Assembly: GCA_963751165.1 (NCBI GenBank) | Contig: CAVVTP010000001.1 | Coordinates: forward strand, 434,001-498,000 | DNA length: 64,000 bases | Direction: 5' to 3' | Source of the DNA: Roseiarcus sp963751165 | Lineage (GTDB): Bacteria > Pseudomonadota > Alphaproteobacteria > Rhizobiales > Beijerinckiaceae | Part shown: in pieces, positions 62,302-64,000 of the stretch | Layout: each line of letters begins with the position of its first letter | Position numbering within the stretch: position 1 is the stretch's first letter | Program-made: the position numbers and the translations under genes | Notes under the pieces: model-generated | What the model was told of the DNA's origin: nothing | Database searches by the model: none | What the model saw: only the letters and a program-made list of their open reading frames with translations

Positions 62302-62955
62302 ATGGCCGAACGACAAAAGCCTCCGCGCGAAAAACCGCCGCGCGTAATTGCCGCCGTTCATGGCCCCGACGGACTCCTGCGCTGCCCCTGGCCCGGCGCC
62401 GACCCGCTCTATGTCGCCTATCATGACGAGGAGTGGGGAACGCCGGAATACGACGACCGCGCCCTGTTCGAGAAGCTCGTGCTCGACGGATTCCAGGCGG
62501 GCCTGTCCTGGATCACCATTTTGCGCAAGCGGCCGGCCTTCCGCGCCGCCTTCGACGGCTTCGAGCCGGAGAGGATCGCGCGCTGGGATCAGGCGAAGAA
62601 GGAGGCGCTGATGCTCGACGCCGGCATCGTGCGCAACCGCGCCAAGATCGAGGCGACGGCAGCGCTCGCCCGCATCTATCTCGATCTTGCCGAGAAAGAC
62701 GGCTTCGCAAAGCACCTTTGGAGCTTCGTCGGCGGCCGGCCGATCCAGCCCGGGCGCAAAAGCCTCGCCGACATTCCGGCCGAGAGCGAGGAATTGCGCG
62801 CCATGGCCAAGGACCTGCGCGCCCGCGGCGGCAATTTCGTCGGGCCGACGATCGTCTACGCCTTCATGCAGGCGACCGGCATGGTCAACGACCACCTCGT
62901 CGACTGCTGCCGCCACGCGGCCTGCCGGGCGCTGGCGCGCGATCTGCCGGGATGA
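62302..62955 (+). CDS. tag: DNA-3-methyladenine glycosylase I
   Basis: The 217-residue enzyme removes 3-methyladenine from DNA. It has the zinc snap residues in LRCPWPG (Cys), YHDEEWGTPEYDD (His) and the late NDHLVDCCRH (His and Cys). It also has the catalytic glutamate region and FQAGLSWITILRKRPAFRAAF, RNRAKIEA, FVGPTIVYAFMQATGMVNDH. The N-terminus has about 20 extra charged residues (MAERQKPPREKPP) relative to the usual start near the GPDG segment. It is followed by an HD hydrolase whose ATG overlaps its stop, so they are co-translated. Confidence 0.94.
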   Translation: MAERQKPPREKPPRVIAAVHGPDGLLRCPWPGADPLYVAYHDEEWGTPEYDDRALFEKLVLDGFQAGLSWITILRKRPAFRAAFDGFEPERIARWDQAKKEALMLDAGIVRNRAKIEATAALARIYLDLAEKDGFAKHLWSFVGGRPIQPGRKSLADIPAESEELRAMAKDLRARGGNFVGPTIVYAFMQATGMVNDHLVDCCRHAACRALARDLPG

Positions 62956-63560
62956 GCGACCGCGGCGCCCGCCGCGCCTGGCAGCGCATGCTGTCGGGCC
63001 GGCGGCTCGACCTGATCGATCCTTCCCCGGTCGACGTCGAGATCGCCGACATCGCCCATGGGCTGGCGCGGGTCGCGCGCTGGAACGGCCAGACTCGCGG
63101 GCCGGAGATCTTCTCGGTCGCCCAGCATTCGCTGCTGGTCGAGGCCCTGTTCGCCGCCCAGCCTGAGTCGACCGCGAGCATGCGCCTCGCCGCGCTGCTG
63201 CACGATGCGCCAGAATACGTGATCGGCGACATGATCTCGCCGTTCAAGGCGGCGATCGGGGGCGACTACAGGCGGGTCGAGGCCCGGCTCATGCAGGCGA
63301 TCCACATCCGCTTCGGGCTGCCGGCGATTCCCGCGCCCGAGCTCGCCAAGCGCATCAAGGCGGCCGATCGCGTCTCCGCCTATATGGAGGCGACCGGCCT
63401 GGCCGGCTTTGCGGCCGGCGAGGCGCGAAAGCTGTTCGGCGCGCCGGACTTTTCGCTCGCCCGCTTCGCCGCCTATCTGGAGCCCGTGCGTCCGGCCGAC
63501 GTCGAGGCGCGCTTTCTCGCCCGCTTCGGCGAACTCGACGCCGCAGCGGCGAGGCCGTAG
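62952..63560 (+). CDS. HD-domain phosphohydrolase (YfbR-like)
   Basis: The 202-residue protein has the metal ligands of HD hydrolases: RWNGQTRGPEIFSVAQHSLLVE (first His), LLHDAPEYVIGDMISPFK (the HD pair and E/D residues), and a late AADR segment. This order resembles YfbR-type nucleotide 5'-phosphatases. ATG 62952 overlaps the tag stop. A role in nucleotide pool cleaning beside repair genes is plausible but inferred. Confidence 0.85.
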   Translation: MSDRGARRAWQRMLSGRRLDLIDPSPVDVEIADIAHGLARVARWNGQTRGPEIFSVAQHSLLVEALFAAQPESTASMRLAALLHDAPEYVIGDMISPFKAAIGGDYRRVEARLMQAIHIRFGLPAIPAPELAKRIKAADRVSAYMEATGLAGFAAGEARKLFGAPDFSLARFAAYLEPVRPADVEARFLARFGELDAAAARP

Positions 63561-63573
63561 TGCGGTGAGCGGA

Positions 63574-63759
63574 CGAATTCCCTGGTAACTGGGAAAAGTA
63601 CAGGGAATCTCTCGCCCTTTGGCCGCTTTTCGGAAAAGCCGCGCCAAAAAGCTTCACGATTCCAAGCCATTCCACCAAAATTCCCTACCGGGACGAGCAG
63701 GGAATTCTTTTGGCGGAGCAGGGAATTTAAATTCGCTGCTTGGCGGGGAACAGGGATAT
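63574..63759. repeat. CAGGGAA(TT) intergenic repeat cluster
   Basis: The region holds repeated GAATTCCCTGG (63574), CAGGGAATCT (63601), AATTCCCTACC (near 63680), GCAGGGAATTC (63698), GCAGGGAATTT (63719) and CAGGGATA (63751). Spacing is irregular and both orientations occur. The same word family is at 1587-1766. Confidence 0.7.
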
Positions 63760-64000
63760 CTCGTCTCTCACGCGCGCTCTGTCGACGCCGTTCGGGCCAG
63801 GCGTCTGGGGAAAATCAGAAGATAGCCAAAAAAACAAACATGTGGATCTGCCTCACCAGAGCCTGAAGCAAGGCCGTCATGGCGTCATGGGGAGTTTGGG
63901 CCGCCCTCGAGTTGGATTTTCCGTGAATGGAACCGAATGTCACCCTGGCGCGCCCCGCGTCCGCGCGCTCGTTCGCGTCGTTGTGGCAACCTTCGCGTCC
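63760..64000. other. Window end, no gene seen
   Basis: There is no frame with coding character in this last stretch; it contains an A-rich run near 63825-63840. A gene may begin beyond the edge. Confidence 0.35.

Noticed and set aside
63574..63759. CRISPR array
   Set aside because: The repeats are only about 9 bases long, occur in both orientations and have irregular spacing; no cas genes are present.

Overview
The window is 64 kb of GC-rich DNA from an alphaproteobacterium, most likely in the order Rhizobiales/Hyphomicrobiales. Supporting signs are GTTC-N7-GTTC SOS boxes, a two-domain cold-shock protein, a FixJ-type regulator, an AcuI-type reductase, CAGGGAATT intergenic repeats and palindromic intergenic repeats. 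No tRNA, rRNA, CRISPR array, prophage or insertion sequence was recognised. Most of the window is ordinary chromosome carrying a mixed set of housekeeping genes, with short accessory or decayed patches between them.

Layout. 1-9 kb: the 5' part of ligA, a repeat-bearing gap, a lipoprotein, a tartrate/malate-type dehydrogenase, an MFS symporter, miaA, a secreted peptidoglycan-binding/protease-like protein with a decayed copy beside it, and half a VapC toxin. 9-18 kb: an alpha-2-macroglobulin/PBP1C pair and a multicopper oxidase. 18-29 kb: two alpha/beta hydrolases, thiolase and FadJ-like beta-oxidation genes, msrA, an amidohydrolase, an MFS exporter, a broken TacA/TacT-type toxin-antitoxin locus and an M35-like metallopeptidase candidate. 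30-41 kb: epoxide hydrolase, the large helicase Lhr, a CoA-transferase lying between two diverged copies of the dinB promoter region, dinB, an aldo/keto reductase and a sterol-desaturase-type hydroxylase. 41-49 kb: a PEP-CTERM-like secreted protein, then an O-heptosyltransferase next to a type I secretion ATPase and adaptor and an ABC-2 exporter. 49-60 kb: TonB, murI, pepN, a PAS histidine kinase, a FixL remnant with intact fixJ-like gene, a double cold-shock protein, a lone cyclic-nucleotide domain and acuI. 61-63.6 kb: SRAP, Tag and an HD phosphohydrolase.

A striking property of the whole window is that nine otherwise well-conserved genes are broken by eleven single-base frame changes, all in the same direction (one base too many). 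Eight of the eleven fall at a GANNTC hexamer, and removing one base to leave GANTC restores the frame. GANTC is the CcrM methylation site of alphaproteobacteria. This looks like a systematic sequencing or assembly artefact at methylated sites rather than gene decay, so those genes are annotated as probably functional. The true remnants (vapC, tacT, fixL, the secreted-protein duplicate and the dinB promoter copy) lack whole segments and look biological.

The most system-like region is 42.4-49.3 kb. A glycosyltransferase of the TibC/Aah heptosyltransferase type sits 39 bases upstream of a HlyB/HlyD pair, followed by an ABC-2 exporter. This suggests glycosylation coupled to type I secretion, but no secreted substrate is identifiable inside the window.
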